Shown: positions 51,161 to 58,060 of the stretch, in pieces
How positions within the stretch are numbered: position 1 is the stretch's first letter
Layout of the letters: every line of letters begins with the position of its first letter
From: an uncultured Eubacteriales bacterium
Lineage (GTDB): Bacteria > Bacillota > Clostridia > Christensenellales > Aristaeellaceae
NCBI GenBank assembly: GCA_902799045.1
Contig: CADBZH010000010.1
Span: 219,225 to 283,224 of the forward strand
Length of the DNA stretch: 64,000 nucleotides
Reading direction: 5' to 3'
Position numbers and translations under genes: made by a program
Notes under the pieces: model-generated
Database searches by the model: none
What the model was told of the DNA's origin: nothing
What the model saw: only the letters and a program-made list of their open reading frames with translations

Positions 51161-51230
51161 CTCCCTCCGTCGCCTTCGGCGCCGGCTCCCCGACTTCCTC
51201 AGTCCGGCCTTCGGCGCGGAAGGCGCCCCC
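51161..51230. repeat. REP-like palindromic repeat, degraded copy
   Basis: CTCCCTCCGTCGCCTTCGGC, CGGCTCCCCGAC, AGTCCGGCCTTCGGCGCGGA match modules of the 3920 and 44466 elements with many changes. Together with the promoter-bearing repeat it fills the 50897-51395 gap. Confidence 0.5.
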
Positions 51231-51316
51231 TCGCGGCTGGTTTGCCAGGCGGTTCGGGATTCAACGACGGCCTGTGACATTTCATTCCCCCCACCCGACA
51301 ATTCAGCGGTTTTCGA

Positions 51317-51345
51317 TTGCGCGGGGCACGGCCCTGTGATAGGAT
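51317..51345 (+). promoter_or_regulatory. Promoter of the Gly/His-rich small protein
   Basis: TTGCGC (51317-51322) and TAGGAT (51340-51345, with TGA before it) are 17 bases apart, 51 bases before the ATG. Confidence 0.5.
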
Positions 51346-51395
51346 ACCCCCATCAACCGATGAGTGGCTGATCCCTGTGAAAGGAGGGCGTTTCC

Positions 51396-51629
51396 ATGTT
51401 GAGCATGATCATTATCCTTTGGATCCTCTGGCGTCTTTGCCGTCCGTGGGGATGGTATCGTCCCCCGATGGGCCATTATCATTATCACGCCCCGATGGGC
51501 GGTTGGCATCGTCCCCCGATGGGCGGCTTTGGCGGCCGCCCGATGGGCGGGTTCCACGGCGGCGGCTTTGGCGGCGGCTTCGGCGGCGGCGGCCGCTTCA
51601 CGGGTGGCGGCGCGGGCAGAGGCCGGTGA
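51396..51629 (+). CDS. Small membrane-anchored Gly/His/Pro-rich protein
   Basis: This is a 77-residue protein. A short hydrophobic N-terminus (MLSMIIILWILWRLC) is followed by a Trp/Tyr/His region with three PPMG or RPMG repeats and a Gly-rich tail (GFGGGFGGGGRFTGGG). GTGAAAGGAGGGCGTTTCC precedes the ATG. The design suggests a membrane-tethered, possibly metal-binding or cell-surface peptide. The repeats are also visible in the DNA, where CCCGATGGGC recurs. I recognise no family. Confidence 0.65.
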   Translation: MLSMIIILWILWRLCRPWGWYRPPMGHYHYHAPMGGWHRPPMGGFGGRPMGGFHGGGFGGGFGGGGRFTGGGAGRGR

Positions 51630-51724
51630 CGGTCGCGGCGACCCTCCTTGGGCATGCCGGTGCCGCCCGCGCCGCCCCCGGCTGGGACAGGTTTTCTGGT
51701 CCCTCCGCGACAGGCAGGCCAGGC

Positions 51725-51790
51725 GTTTCAACACAGACATGCAGCTCGAGAGCCCGAAAACGCGCTTCCGGCATTTTGAAACACATTCTA
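51725..51790 (+). repeat. MITE-like family A, degraded copy 6
   Basis: TTTCAACA, CATGCAGCTCGAG and the right end CATTTTGAAACACATTCT align with the ends and core of copies 2 and 3, with most of the core lost. The surrounding 51630-51858 gap holds no convincing gene, only a short GC-rich open stretch (LGAGLGMALMGLDIAATS) that may be a gene remnant. Confidence 0.55.
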
Positions 51791-51858
51791 GTCCCTCGGC
51801 GCGGGCCTGGGCATGGCGCTGATGGGGCTGGACATCGCCGCGACCTCGCTCATCGCGC

Positions 51859-53247
51859 TCACACAAAGCTGCGCCGGATCTGTTCGATAAACTTATCCGC
51901 GATGGGCGTAAATGCCTGGCATCGATTCCAGATCAGATACAGCTTGCTCTCCAGCCGGGGCTCCAGCGGCCTGAAGGCAAGCCCGCTGCTCTGCGAGACA
52001 TCCACCAGATGCCGGAAGGACAGCTGGTAGCCCAGACCCTCCCGGACGAACATGGAGGCGTTGTAGGCAAGGCGGAAGGAGCCCTCCAGGTGAAGCTCCG
52101 GGAAGCGGTCCCCTGCCCATTTTCGGATGTCGCCCTCCCAGCCCTGCTCGGAGGTGAACAGCGGAAGCCCCACGAGATCATCCACGCGGATGGTCTCTTT
52201 TTGTGCCAATGGGTCTTTCACCGGAAGGATCAGACCCCATATATCGCCCTCCGGGAAGGCGATGGCATCGTACTTCTTTCCGTTCGGCACGTCGCAGATC
52301 ACGGCGAAGTCCAGCAGGCCCTTGTCCAGCTTTTCCGTCACCTGCTCGGTGTCTCCGCTGGTGATGTGGTATTTAAGACCCGGATAACTGAGCAATATCA
52401 TCGTGACGGAGTAGACCGCCGTCTGATCCGAGGGCAGGCCGGAAATGATGATACTGGAAATCAAAAAGCCGATGCGGGTGAAGAGGTTTTCGACCACGGT
52501 GTTGCCCGCCTTCACGCGGACATTTTTCATGATATCGGGATCTCTCCTTGGGGTAAACAGGCCTTTGAGCGTCAAAAAACCCGACTGTGTGGACAGCAAC
52601 ACGATACCGGTGACGCAGGCAGCCGCCATGCCGCATACGGTGCCCAGCGCGTCTCCCAGCACGCCGAGCTTCGGGAAGCCACAGCGGCTTTCAATCAGCA
52701 GGTAGTTGGCGAAGATGTCCACCACGCCCATCACGATGCTGGAAACCAGGGTCAGGGGCGTCTTCCCGATGCCTCTCAGGGCTGCGTTCAGCACGATGGA
52801 CACGGCGTTGAACACCAGAAAGAACATGATAATGCGGAAGAAGCTGACGGACAAGCCGACAGTGTCCGGCTGGCGATTGCATATCGACATGATGGGCCTG
52901 GCCAGCAGGCCTGCGAGAATGCCGACGACAAGGGAGAGGATCACCGTGATCCGCAGGATCGTCTGGAAATAGGCGTTGGCCTCCTCCCTGTCATGGCGGC
53001 CCAGGGTCTGCGCCACGAAAACGGATACGGTTGTGCCCAAGGCGAAGAAGATCGACAAGATGATGAGCTTTGGCTGGGATGTGAACGAAACCGCGGAGAC
53101 CGCGCCTTTCCCAAGGCCTGAAATCATCTTCGTGTCGATGGTGCTGATGATCACAGAAATGATGCTCTCAATCACAGCAGGGACTCCGATGACAATAATC
53201 TGCTTCAGCTTTGCCAACCTGCCGACCTTTTGGATGGGTTCTTCCAT
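51859..53247 (-). CDS. MATE-LysR chimera
   Basis: A single 462-residue open frame. Residues 1 to about 287 are the first two-thirds of a MATE exporter with about eight helices (GVPAVIESIISVIISTIDT, TLGRHDREEANAYF). At SVTMILLSYPGLKYHITSGD the sequence switches to a LysR-type ligand-binding domain that runs to the stop (LLDFAVICDV, EGLGYQLSFRHLVDVSQ, KFIEQIRRSF). No MATE C-terminus, LysR HTH domain or stop lies between. The junction is near 52380. A deletion joining two same-strand genes in frame is the simplest explanation. Export function is probably lost. An intact LysR and MATE pair of similar kind lies at 57051-59413. Confidence 0.8.
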   Translation of the reverse strand: MEEPIQKVGRLAKLKQIIVIGVPAVIESIISVIISTIDTKMISGLGKGAVSAVSFTSQPKLIILSIFFALGTTVSVFVAQTLGRHDREEANAYFQTILRITVILSLVVGILAGLLARPIMSICNRQPDTVGLSVSFFRIIMFFLVFNAVSIVLNAALRGIGKTPLTLVSSIVMGVVDIFANYLLIESRCGFPKLGVLGDALGTVCGMAAACVTGIVLLSTQSGFLTLKGLFTPRRDPDIMKNVRVKAGNTVVENLFTRIGFLISSIIISGLPSDQTAVYSVTMILLSYPGLKYHITSGDTEQVTEKLDKGLLDFAVICDVPNGKKYDAIAFPEGDIWGLILPVKDPLAQKETIRVDDLVGLPLFTSEQGWEGDIRKWAGDRFPELHLEGSFRLAYNASMFVREGLGYQLSFRHLVDVSQSSGLAFRPLEPRLESKLYLIWNRCQAFTPIADKFIEQIRRSFV

Positions 53248-53278
53248 AGGGCTTCACGCCTCTCTGTTTCCGAATTGT

Positions 53279-53554
53279 TCAGCGGTCCTGCTTGCAGCCG
53301 ATCCTGTAGTTATCCAGCGTCAATGTATCGCATTCGGAATAGCGGAATCGGTTCATGATCGTCAGCTTCCGCGGCAATCTGCCAGTATCGGCATATTGTG
53401 GCTTCACGAGGACCTCCTCCTCAAACAACAGGTCGGGTTCCATCTCGCGCTCCTCCGCCCGGGTGAAGAGCTGCTCAATCCAATCGCCGGCGGACTCCCT
53501 GTAAATGCGACGGCATTCTCTTTCTTCGTCGAACAGGTGGCATTCCCAGGGCAT
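53279..53554 (-). pseudogene. Fragment of an unknown gene beside a MITE-like copy
   Basis: An open stretch of 91 residues (MPWECHLFDEERECRRIY, ending DTLTLDNYRIGCKQDR) with acidic, helical composition. No good ribosome site precedes the Met. A family A repeat begins 17 bases upstream, and the frame continues into it (LRKTALRCSQLRSKLHLLGF is repeat-coded). It is best read as the 3' part of a gene cut by the repeat. No family recognised. Confidence 0.45.
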
Positions 53555-53570
53555 CTCGCCCCGGAGCGCC

Positions 53571-53644
53571 TTTCTAAATCCCAGGAGATGCAGTTTCGAG
53601 CGTAGTTGGCTGCATCTCAAGGCGGTTTTCCGCAGGTTTACTGG
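53571..53644 (+). repeat. MITE-like family A, copy 4 (core only)
   Basis: TTTCTAAATCCCAGGAGATG through CAGGTTTACTGG is nearly identical to copies 1 to 3. The first eight bases of the left end and the entire right end are missing. It overlaps the end of the SRPBCC reading frame. Confidence 0.8.
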
Positions 53645-54131
53645 TTGCACAGCAGTCGCGCCACTGCCTCTGGCAGGCGCGACCAGCCCGCGCTGGAATC
53701 CAAAGGATTCGCGCGGCGCTGCCGCCGCTTCCGCTTTGGGCATAGAAGGCCCGGGCCCACAGCCAGACGAAGAAGGTCTTCCACCCGGCGTGGATCTCCA
53801 CCCGGTCGGTGTACTCCGTGTGACGATCATCCAGCGGCCGCAGCGTGATATCGTGGTTCCACACGGGCACGTGTTCGTTGCCCTCCCGGCTGCTGATGCC
53901 GTCGGGGTCGAACCGGACGATGTGGATCGTGTGCGTGCCGAACGGGATGCAGCCGAACAGCCGAAAGCGATAGGCGGACGTGCCGCCGACCGCCCATGCC
54001 GTGGCCGCGTCCCGGACCGGCTCAAACGTGGCATACGGCGCGGCGACGGCTTGCAGCGTGCTCAGCTGCCTGAGCTTTTGAAAGACCGTGTCCCGGCTCG
54101 CCGGGAAAACGGAGGTTCTCTGAACGATCAC
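53574..54131 (-). CDS. SRPBCC-family protein with repeat-derived C-terminus
   Basis: This is a 185-residue frame. Residues 1 to about 132 form a START/SRPBCC-like lipid-binding fold (VFPASRDTVFQKLRQLSTLQ, PVWNHDITLRPLDD, EIHAGWKTFFVWLWARAF). After that the sequence is coded by two repeats (53650-53744 and 53571-53644), ending QPTTLETASPGI. Normal relatives end near residue 155 with an RQRRW-like helix, of which RQWRD may be a trace. Its start overlaps the stop of the ABC fragment by 4 bases. It may still fold but is damaged. Confidence 0.65.
   Translation of the reverse strand: MIVQRTSVFPASRDTVFQKLRQLSTLQAVAAPYATFEPVRDAATAWAVGGTSAYRFRLFGCIPFGTHTIHIVRFDPDGISSREGNEHVPVWNHDITLRPLDDRHTEYTDRVEIHAGWKTFFVWLWARAFYAQSGSGGSAARILWIPARAGRACQRQWRDCCATSKPAENRLEMQPTTLETASPGI
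53650..53744. repeat. Hairpin-rich repeat (GCGCGACCAGCCCGCGC family), copy 1
   Basis: CAGCAGTCGCGCCACTGCC, GGCGCGACCAGCCCGCGC and GATTCGCGCGGCGCTGCCG recur in the same order at 59771-59880 with different hairpin loops. A piece with CCAAAGGATTCGCGCGGCG is also found near 28125. Confidence 0.7.
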
Positions 54132-54499
54132 TTTTTGACCTTCCAGCTGGCGGCCTCGCGCCGCTCGCCGACGAAGGTCTTATAGATGCCCTCCTCGGCC
54201 ATCAGCTGTTCATGGGTGCCCCGCTGGACGATTTTGCCGTGGTCGACCACCAATATCTGGTCGGCGTGCTCCACGGTCTTTAATCTGTGAGCGATCATGA
54301 TGACGGTCTTCTCCCGCGTCAGCGCCCCGATGGCCTTCGTCAGCTCGTTCTCGTTCTCCGGGTCCACGTTGGCGGTGGCCTCGTCCAGGAAGATCACCGG
54401 CGCGTCCTTCATCATGGCCCGGGCGATGGAGATGCGCTGGCGCTCGCCGCCGGACAGGTTCGCGCCGCCCTCGCCGATCACGGTGTCGTAGCCCTCGGG
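54128..54499 (-). pseudogene. ABC transporter ATP-binding protein, C-terminal fragment
   Basis: About 122 residues of an exporter-type ABC ATPase: PEGYDTVIGEGGANLSGGER with the signature motif, VIFLDEATANVDPENE with Walker B, and IMIAHRLKTVEHADQI with the H-loop. The membrane domain and the Walker A part are missing; upstream DNA encodes an unrelated membrane segment. The frame reaches the stop that overlaps the SRPBCC start. A former two-gene unit is implied. Confidence 0.8.
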
Positions 54500-54511
54500 T
54501 ATAAGACATAT

Positions 54512-54605
54512 TCCCTGTCGCCCACATACCGCTTCCAGCCGAGCAGCAGCGCCGTAACGGTGATAAACCAATGCCAAGTGCCGACGTACATCAGCCATGC
54601 GTTTT
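54512..54605 (-). pseudogene. Remnant of a membrane protein
   Basis: In the minus strand a short stretch reads ENAWLMYVGTWHWFITVTAL followed by LLGWKRYVGDREYVLYP, clearly a membrane segment, with no start and no continuation. It abuts the ABC fragment in a different frame. Confidence 0.35.
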
Positions 54606-54679
54606 CCTAATGCGTGCTCAAAATTTATTTCGCCCATCTTCAATCGGTCAAGGTTCTGCCAGAGAACCAAAGTTCCAGT

Positions 54680-54871
54680 ATGAAGAAGTTCATCCCGAAG
54701 GAAAAGCTGGGTAAGAAGGCCCGCAAGCAGCTCGACACTGAGCAGCGCAGCACCTGGGCGTTTTCGCCGGTGACGAAAAAGGTGGAAAGCAAAAAGCTCT
54801 ACAACCGCACAAGAAAAGCTCATGACCGTTACGATGACTACGGCATGGGCTTTTCTTGTGGAGTGGCATAA
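54680..54871 (+). CDS. Small basic protein of the kind found on integrative elements
   Basis: A 63-residue frame starting MKKFIPKEKLGKKARKQLDT and containing TWAFSPVTKKVESKKLYNRT. This composition and the SPVT-K-ES-K-YNR order are familiar from short proteins on integrative conjugative elements of gut Firmicutes. No ribosome site is seen at 54680, and an in-frame ATG at 54614 is possible. The last 20 residues are coded by a strong hairpin, so the C-terminus may be altered. No function assigned. Confidence 0.5.
   Translation: MKKFIPKEKLGKKARKQLDTEQRSTWAFSPVTKKVESKKLYNRTRKAHDRYDDYGMGFSCGVA
54809..54859. terminator. Strong hairpin at the end of the small basic protein gene
   Basis: ACAAGAAAAGCTCATG pairs with CATGGGCTTTTCTTGT, 15 of 16 positions, around 19 bases. 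CTTTTCTT follows in the right arm. It may be a terminator brought with the element. Confidence 0.5.
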
Positions 54872-54875
54872 ACGG

Positions 54876-54905
54876 AAAACCCCTGCCGGATCGATCCGAC
54901 AGGGG
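54876..54905 (-). terminator. Rho-independent terminator of the hsp20 gene
   Basis: On the minus strand CCCCTGTCGGATC and GATCCGGCAGGGG pair, followed by TTTTCCGTTT, 18 bases after the hsp20 stop. Confidence 0.75.
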
Positions 54906-54922
54906 GAGGTATGACGGGGATT

Positions 54923-55310
54923 TTATCCTTCAATCATGATGACCTTTTTCTCAGGAAGCTTCTTCTCTTCCTTCTTGGGGATGTTCAGGCTCAGCACGCC
55001 ATGCTCCAGCTTTGCGCCGATGTCCGCTTCGGTGAGCGCATCCCCCACATAGAAGCTCCTCTGCATCGTACCAGCCCAGCGCTCCTGACGGATGACCTTA
55101 CCCTTCTTCGTGGTCTGTGATGTCTTCCTTCCTGAAGCCCGGCAGATCAATATCGACTTCGTAGTGATCTTCATGCTCATGCACGTCGGTCTTCATCTCG
55201 CGGGCGGCGTTCTTGCCATACAGCTGGCGGTCCATCCGCCGCATCTCACGATCCCAGTCACCAAAGAATTCGTCAAACAGGTTTTCACCAAAGATACTCG
55301 GCATCAACAT
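54923..55310 (-). pseudogene. Hsp20 small heat shock protein, internal deletion and frameshift
   Basis: The first frame (from 55310) encodes the N-terminal part MLMPSIFGENLFDEFFGDWD to LPGFRKEDI and stops at TDHEEG. A second frame, read from around 55110, gives KKGKVIRQERWAGTMQRSFY and the C-terminal GVLSLNIPKKEEKK. The two join within the alpha-crystallin domain, where relatives have about 20 more residues, so a deletion shifted the frame. The promoter, CIRCE operator and terminator are intact. The damage looks recent; a sequencing or assembly error cannot be excluded. Confidence 0.8.
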
Positions 55311-55475
55311 AACTCTTACCTCCTTTGACCCTCATGCGCTGGTCGCGCACCCATTGTCAGTGTGCCCCCTTGCGGGTGGCACCCTCCGACGGGCTGTCGT
55401 GTCGGCGTCGGTCTTTGTATGTTGTTACCCTGAACCTCCGGGGCTCTTTCTTTCCTTCCCCTCGGTTCGTATATT

Positions 55476-55503
55476 ATTATACTCATTTTGTTAGCACTGT
55501 CAA
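55476..55503 (-). promoter_or_regulatory. Promoter of the hsp20 gene
   Basis: On the minus strand TTGACA (55498-55503) and TATAAT (55476-55481) are 16 bases apart; both boxes match consensus. The CIRCE operator overlaps the -35. The leader is about 165 bases. Confidence 0.8.
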
Positions 55504-55517
55504 GAGGTGAGTGCTAA
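55491..55517. promoter_or_regulatory. CIRCE operator (HrcA binding site)
   Basis: TTAGCACTG-N9-GAGTGCTAA matches the CIRCE consensus TTAGCACTC-N9-GAGTGCTAA at 17 of 18 positions. HrcA repression of heat shock genes in Firmicutes acts through this site. Confidence 0.9.
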
Positions 55518-55559
55518 TTTGGCGATGAACAATTCATGAACAGTTCTGCAGAGGATTAT

Positions 55560-55904
55560 TCAGATCAGAATCGATTTATTCAAAACCAGCTGGCCGAATG
55601 GTTTCAAGAGCGCTTTTGTGTAGCTTACGAGAAAGCCGTTCAGAAAGGAACGTGAGCCGTTGACAAAATACACAATGGCTCCGAGCACAATCCCAATCAC
55701 GATCGCAGCTGGCCACTTCTTCTTCACTCTTTCCAGGGTGCCCGGGTTCTTTTTTTCCGGGATTTTGCCCAATTCAATATACCGCTCCACGAAAGCGGGC
55801 GCATAGCTGTATACCCTCCTGGCAGGCGCCTGCCTGACCTGCACCCAGATCGCCAGATGAAACAGCGCGCAGAGCACCACGGCTTCCATCAGAAAAGTCG
55901 TCAT
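55560..55904 (-). CDS. Small membrane protein, probably C-terminally truncated
   Basis: A 114-residue frame from the ATG at 55904, which follows GGGAGGTGTTGGATC. It has two hydrophobic segments (FLMEAVVLCALFHLAIWV and WPAAIVIGIVLGAIVYFV) and SRSFLNGFLVSYT. Relatives I recall continue with further membrane helices after this SYxLW region; here the frame ends with KALLKPFGQLVLNKSILI, which looks unrelated. Function unknown. Confidence 0.55.
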   Translation of the reverse strand: MTTFLMEAVVLCALFHLAIWVQVRQAPARRVYSYAPAFVERYIELGKIPEKKNPGTLERVKKKWPAAIVIGIVLGAIVYFVNGSRSFLNGFLVSYTKALLKPFGQLVLNKSILI

Positions 55905-56077
55905 GATCCAACACCTCCCGAATCCTTTGATGTCCTGTATCATTTAAACAGCAGCATCTGTTTATGTGGGCAACTTCAACTGCTTATTAGATTTACCTAA
56001 CCATCGCTCAAAATGTAGGCCCACCTCACAGCCGTCCATCTTTGATGCTGCTGTGCGATGGGCGAATCGTTTACGTT

Positions 56078-56203
56078 GAGTGTGTTTCTAAAGTCGAGGA
56101 TGTGCAGTTTCGAGGGTATCAGGCTGCATTTCAAGGCGCTTTTCCGAAGGCTTACTGGCTGCAAGTCGAGGAAAAGCGTTCGGGATTTTAGAAACACACT
56201 CTA
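56078..56203 (+). repeat. MITE-like family A, copy 5 (complete, diverged, 126 bp)
   Basis: GAGTGTGTTTCTAAA at the left pairs with TTTAGAAACACACTC at the right. The core keeps TGCAGTTTCGAG, GGCTGCAT and CGAAGGCTTACTGGC in altered form. Orientation is the same as in all other copies. Confidence 0.8.
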
Positions 56204-56272
56204 GTTTCCTCTTACCATTATACGCCTGAGCGCGCTGGTTTTCAATGGTGTCGGCGGGGAAAACGAAGAAGT

Positions 56273-56728
56273 TTACAGCCTGACCCAGTCCTTCACTTCC
56301 ACCGCGCTGTGTACGAGCTTCGCGTCCACCGATGCCGCTCCCTTCACATGGGGCGCGAGCTTCTCTGCTGTCCGGCCGATGCCGCTGCCACCGGAGGTGG
56401 CGAAGGCGAAGACCCGCTTGCCGTCCCACGGATAGCCCTTGCAGAAGGTGTTTATGACGTTCGGCGCGGCGCCGTACCAGATGGGAAAGCCAATCAGGAT
56501 GGTGTCGTACTGATCAAAGTCCGCAATCCTGCCCTCGACAGGCACGTCCCTCCTGCCCAGCATCTCCCGGTTGCAGCGGGCCAGCGGGTTCGTCCACTTC
56601 AGGTCTGCCGCAATATATGGCTTCTCCGGCCGGATCTCAAACAGATCCGTGCCGGTCATAGCGGCGAGCTCCTTCGCTACCTTCGCGGTCGTGCCTTGCG
56701 CGCTGAAATACGTGATCAGGGTTTTCAT
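56273..56728 (-). CDS. Flavodoxin-like protein
   Basis: This is a 151-residue FMN-binding electron carrier. The phosphate loop is ITYFSAQGTTAKVAKELA; the second loop is IGFPIWYGAAPNVINTF; and FAFATSGGSGIGRTAEKL closes the fold. GAGGACGTGT precedes the ATG at 56728. It follows the small Cys-rich gene by 12 bases, so the two form one unit. Partner enzymes are not in the window. Confidence 0.88.
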   Translation of the reverse strand: MKTLITYFSAQGTTAKVAKELAAMTGTDLFEIRPEKPYIAADLKWTNPLARCNREMLGRRDVPVEGRIADFDQYDTILIGFPIWYGAAPNVINTFCKGYPWDGKRVFAFATSGGSGIGRTAEKLAPHVKGAASVDAKLVHSAVEVKDWVRL

Positions 56729-56740
56729 ACACACGTCCTC

Positions 56741-56959
56741 CTATCCCCTCACGAACGGTGCGTTGTATTCCGCGTTGATCTCCCGAATCTCCTTCTTGCC
56801 ATCGATATAAGGCTGGTAGATACTCTCGATGCGCCCGCCACCCCTGTTGTCACAGCCGGAGCAGAATTCACAGTCGATGCCGCAGGCACCCCACAGCGCC
56901 TGGTGGACGATGCGGATGCGCTCCTCCCGGGTGGTATCCTTGATCAGTATGGATTTCAT
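56741..56959 (-). CDS. Small Cys-rich protein of unknown function
   Basis: This is a 72-residue protein with a cluster CGIDCEFCSGCDNRGGGR, consistent with metal or iron-sulfur binding, then YQPYIDGKKEIREINAEY. Similar small proteins are common in gut Firmicutes, often with unreliable names. It precedes the flavodoxin gene by 12 bases, so a redox link is likely. The start at 56959 begins MKSILIKDTTREER. Confidence 0.7.
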   Translation of the reverse strand: MKSILIKDTTREERIRIVHQALWGACGIDCEFCSGCDNRGGGRIESIYQPYIDGKKEIREINAEYNAPFVRG

Positions 56960-57050
56960 GACTCATTCCACGATCCATGGCACCATAGCCACCACCAGCA
57001 GCGGGCAGCATAGCGAATTGGCTCATGACGATTTCGATCGTGTGCCGGAT

Positions 57051-57941
57051 CTACTTTATCAAGCGCGTGACGCAGAGCTCCTTCAGCTTTTTGGCAGCAG
57101 GATACAATAAGGCGCCTTCGCGCTGTATTATGCACACCCTCCTTTCGGGCATCGCTTCCCTGATCGTCAGCCTGTACACATTCTCCGGCATTTTCTCCAA
57201 AAATCCTTCCGGAACAAAGCCAATGCCAAGATCATTTTGCACCATCGGCAGAATCTGGTCAGCCGTGGCCGCCTCGATATCCGGATGATATTCCAGGTGA
57301 TGCTCCAAAAACCAATCCGAATAGAGTCGCCAGGTCATCGTTTCCCTTCCCAGCGATATGAGCGAGTATTGAAGCAGCTCCTCCATGGTCAGCGTCCGCT
57401 CAGACAGGCTTTTCAACGCCGGGCCCACAATGGCGGCTTCCCGAATGAGGCTCAGTTCTGCCACGCTCAGCCGGCTCAAGTCCCCCACCGGCGTTGTGAC
57501 AAAGCCCAATTCGCACTGCCCGTCCCGCACAGCCCCCATGGCCTGATGGGTCAAGTGGTTATACAGCTTGAGTCGCACGCCCGGATACCGCGATCGGAAT
57601 TCCCTAAGAAACGGAAGCAAGTATGCGCGCAGCGCGACCTCGCTGGTACTGATGGACAGCAGAGCGCCATCCGGGGATTTCAGGCAGGACAGCTCCTCCT
57701 CCCCCTGTTGCAGGCGCTCGATGGCCACGCGCACATGGGTATACAGGCGCTCGCCTTCCGCAGTCAGCTTGACACCCCGATTGGATCTCAAGAACAGCTT
57801 TGTGCCCAGTTCTTCCTCCAGCCTTCGAATGGTATGCGTCACATTCGGCTGGTTCGTGAGCAGTATCTCAGCGGCGCGGGTGAAGCTGCCACATTGCACG
57901 ACATAATATAGCGTCCGATAGTATTCATAATTGATATTCAT
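57051..57941 (-). CDS. LysR family transcriptional regulator
   Basis: This is a 296-residue regulator. The winged HTH (about 1-60) shows FTRAAEILLTNQPNVTHTIRRLEEELG and FLRSNRGVKLTAEG; the ligand-binding domain (about 90-290) has two alpha/beta lobes (CELGFVTTPVG, NDLGIGFVPEG). GGAGGGCGCGG precedes the ATG. It is divergent to a MATE gene across 119 bases with an inverted repeat fit for LysR binding, so it probably controls that pump. The inducer is unknown. Confidence 0.92.
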   Translation of the reverse strand: MNINYEYYRTLYYVVQCGSFTRAAEILLTNQPNVTHTIRRLEEELGTKLFLRSNRGVKLTAEGERLYTHVRVAIERLQQGEEELSCLKSPDGALLSISTSEVALRAYLLPFLREFRSRYPGVRLKLYNHLTHQAMGAVRDGQCELGFVTTPVGDLSRLSVAELSLIREAAIVGPALKSLSERTLTMEELLQYSLISLGRETMTWRLYSDWFLEHHLEYHPDIEAATADQILPMVQNDLGIGFVPEGFLEKMPENVYRLTIREAMPERRVCIIQREGALLYPAAKKLKELCVTRLIK

Positions 57942-57962
57942 CCGCGCCCTCCATGTATAATA

Positions 57963-57981
57963 TTGATGTTCACAATATCAA
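57963..57981. promoter_or_regulatory. LysR-type operator between lysR and MATE genes
   Basis: TTGAT-N9-ATCAA is a perfect inverted repeat of the T-N11-A class. It overlaps the probable lysR promoter (TTGATA, 16 bases, TATACA on the minus strand) and lies upstream of TATAAT (58013-58018) that reads toward the MATE gene. Confidence 0.6.
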
Positions 57982-58060
57982 CAATACATCTCAAATATAT
58001 CAAATAATATATTATAATGGATGGGACGCTCCGCGTCAAGGAATTGTTTCGAGAGAAGGA

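Noticed and set aside
51799-51890. Short GC-rich plus-strand coding stretch LGAGLGMALMGLDIAATS
   Set aside because: No start, stop context or homologue is recognised; it may be a remnant but cannot be supported as a gene.
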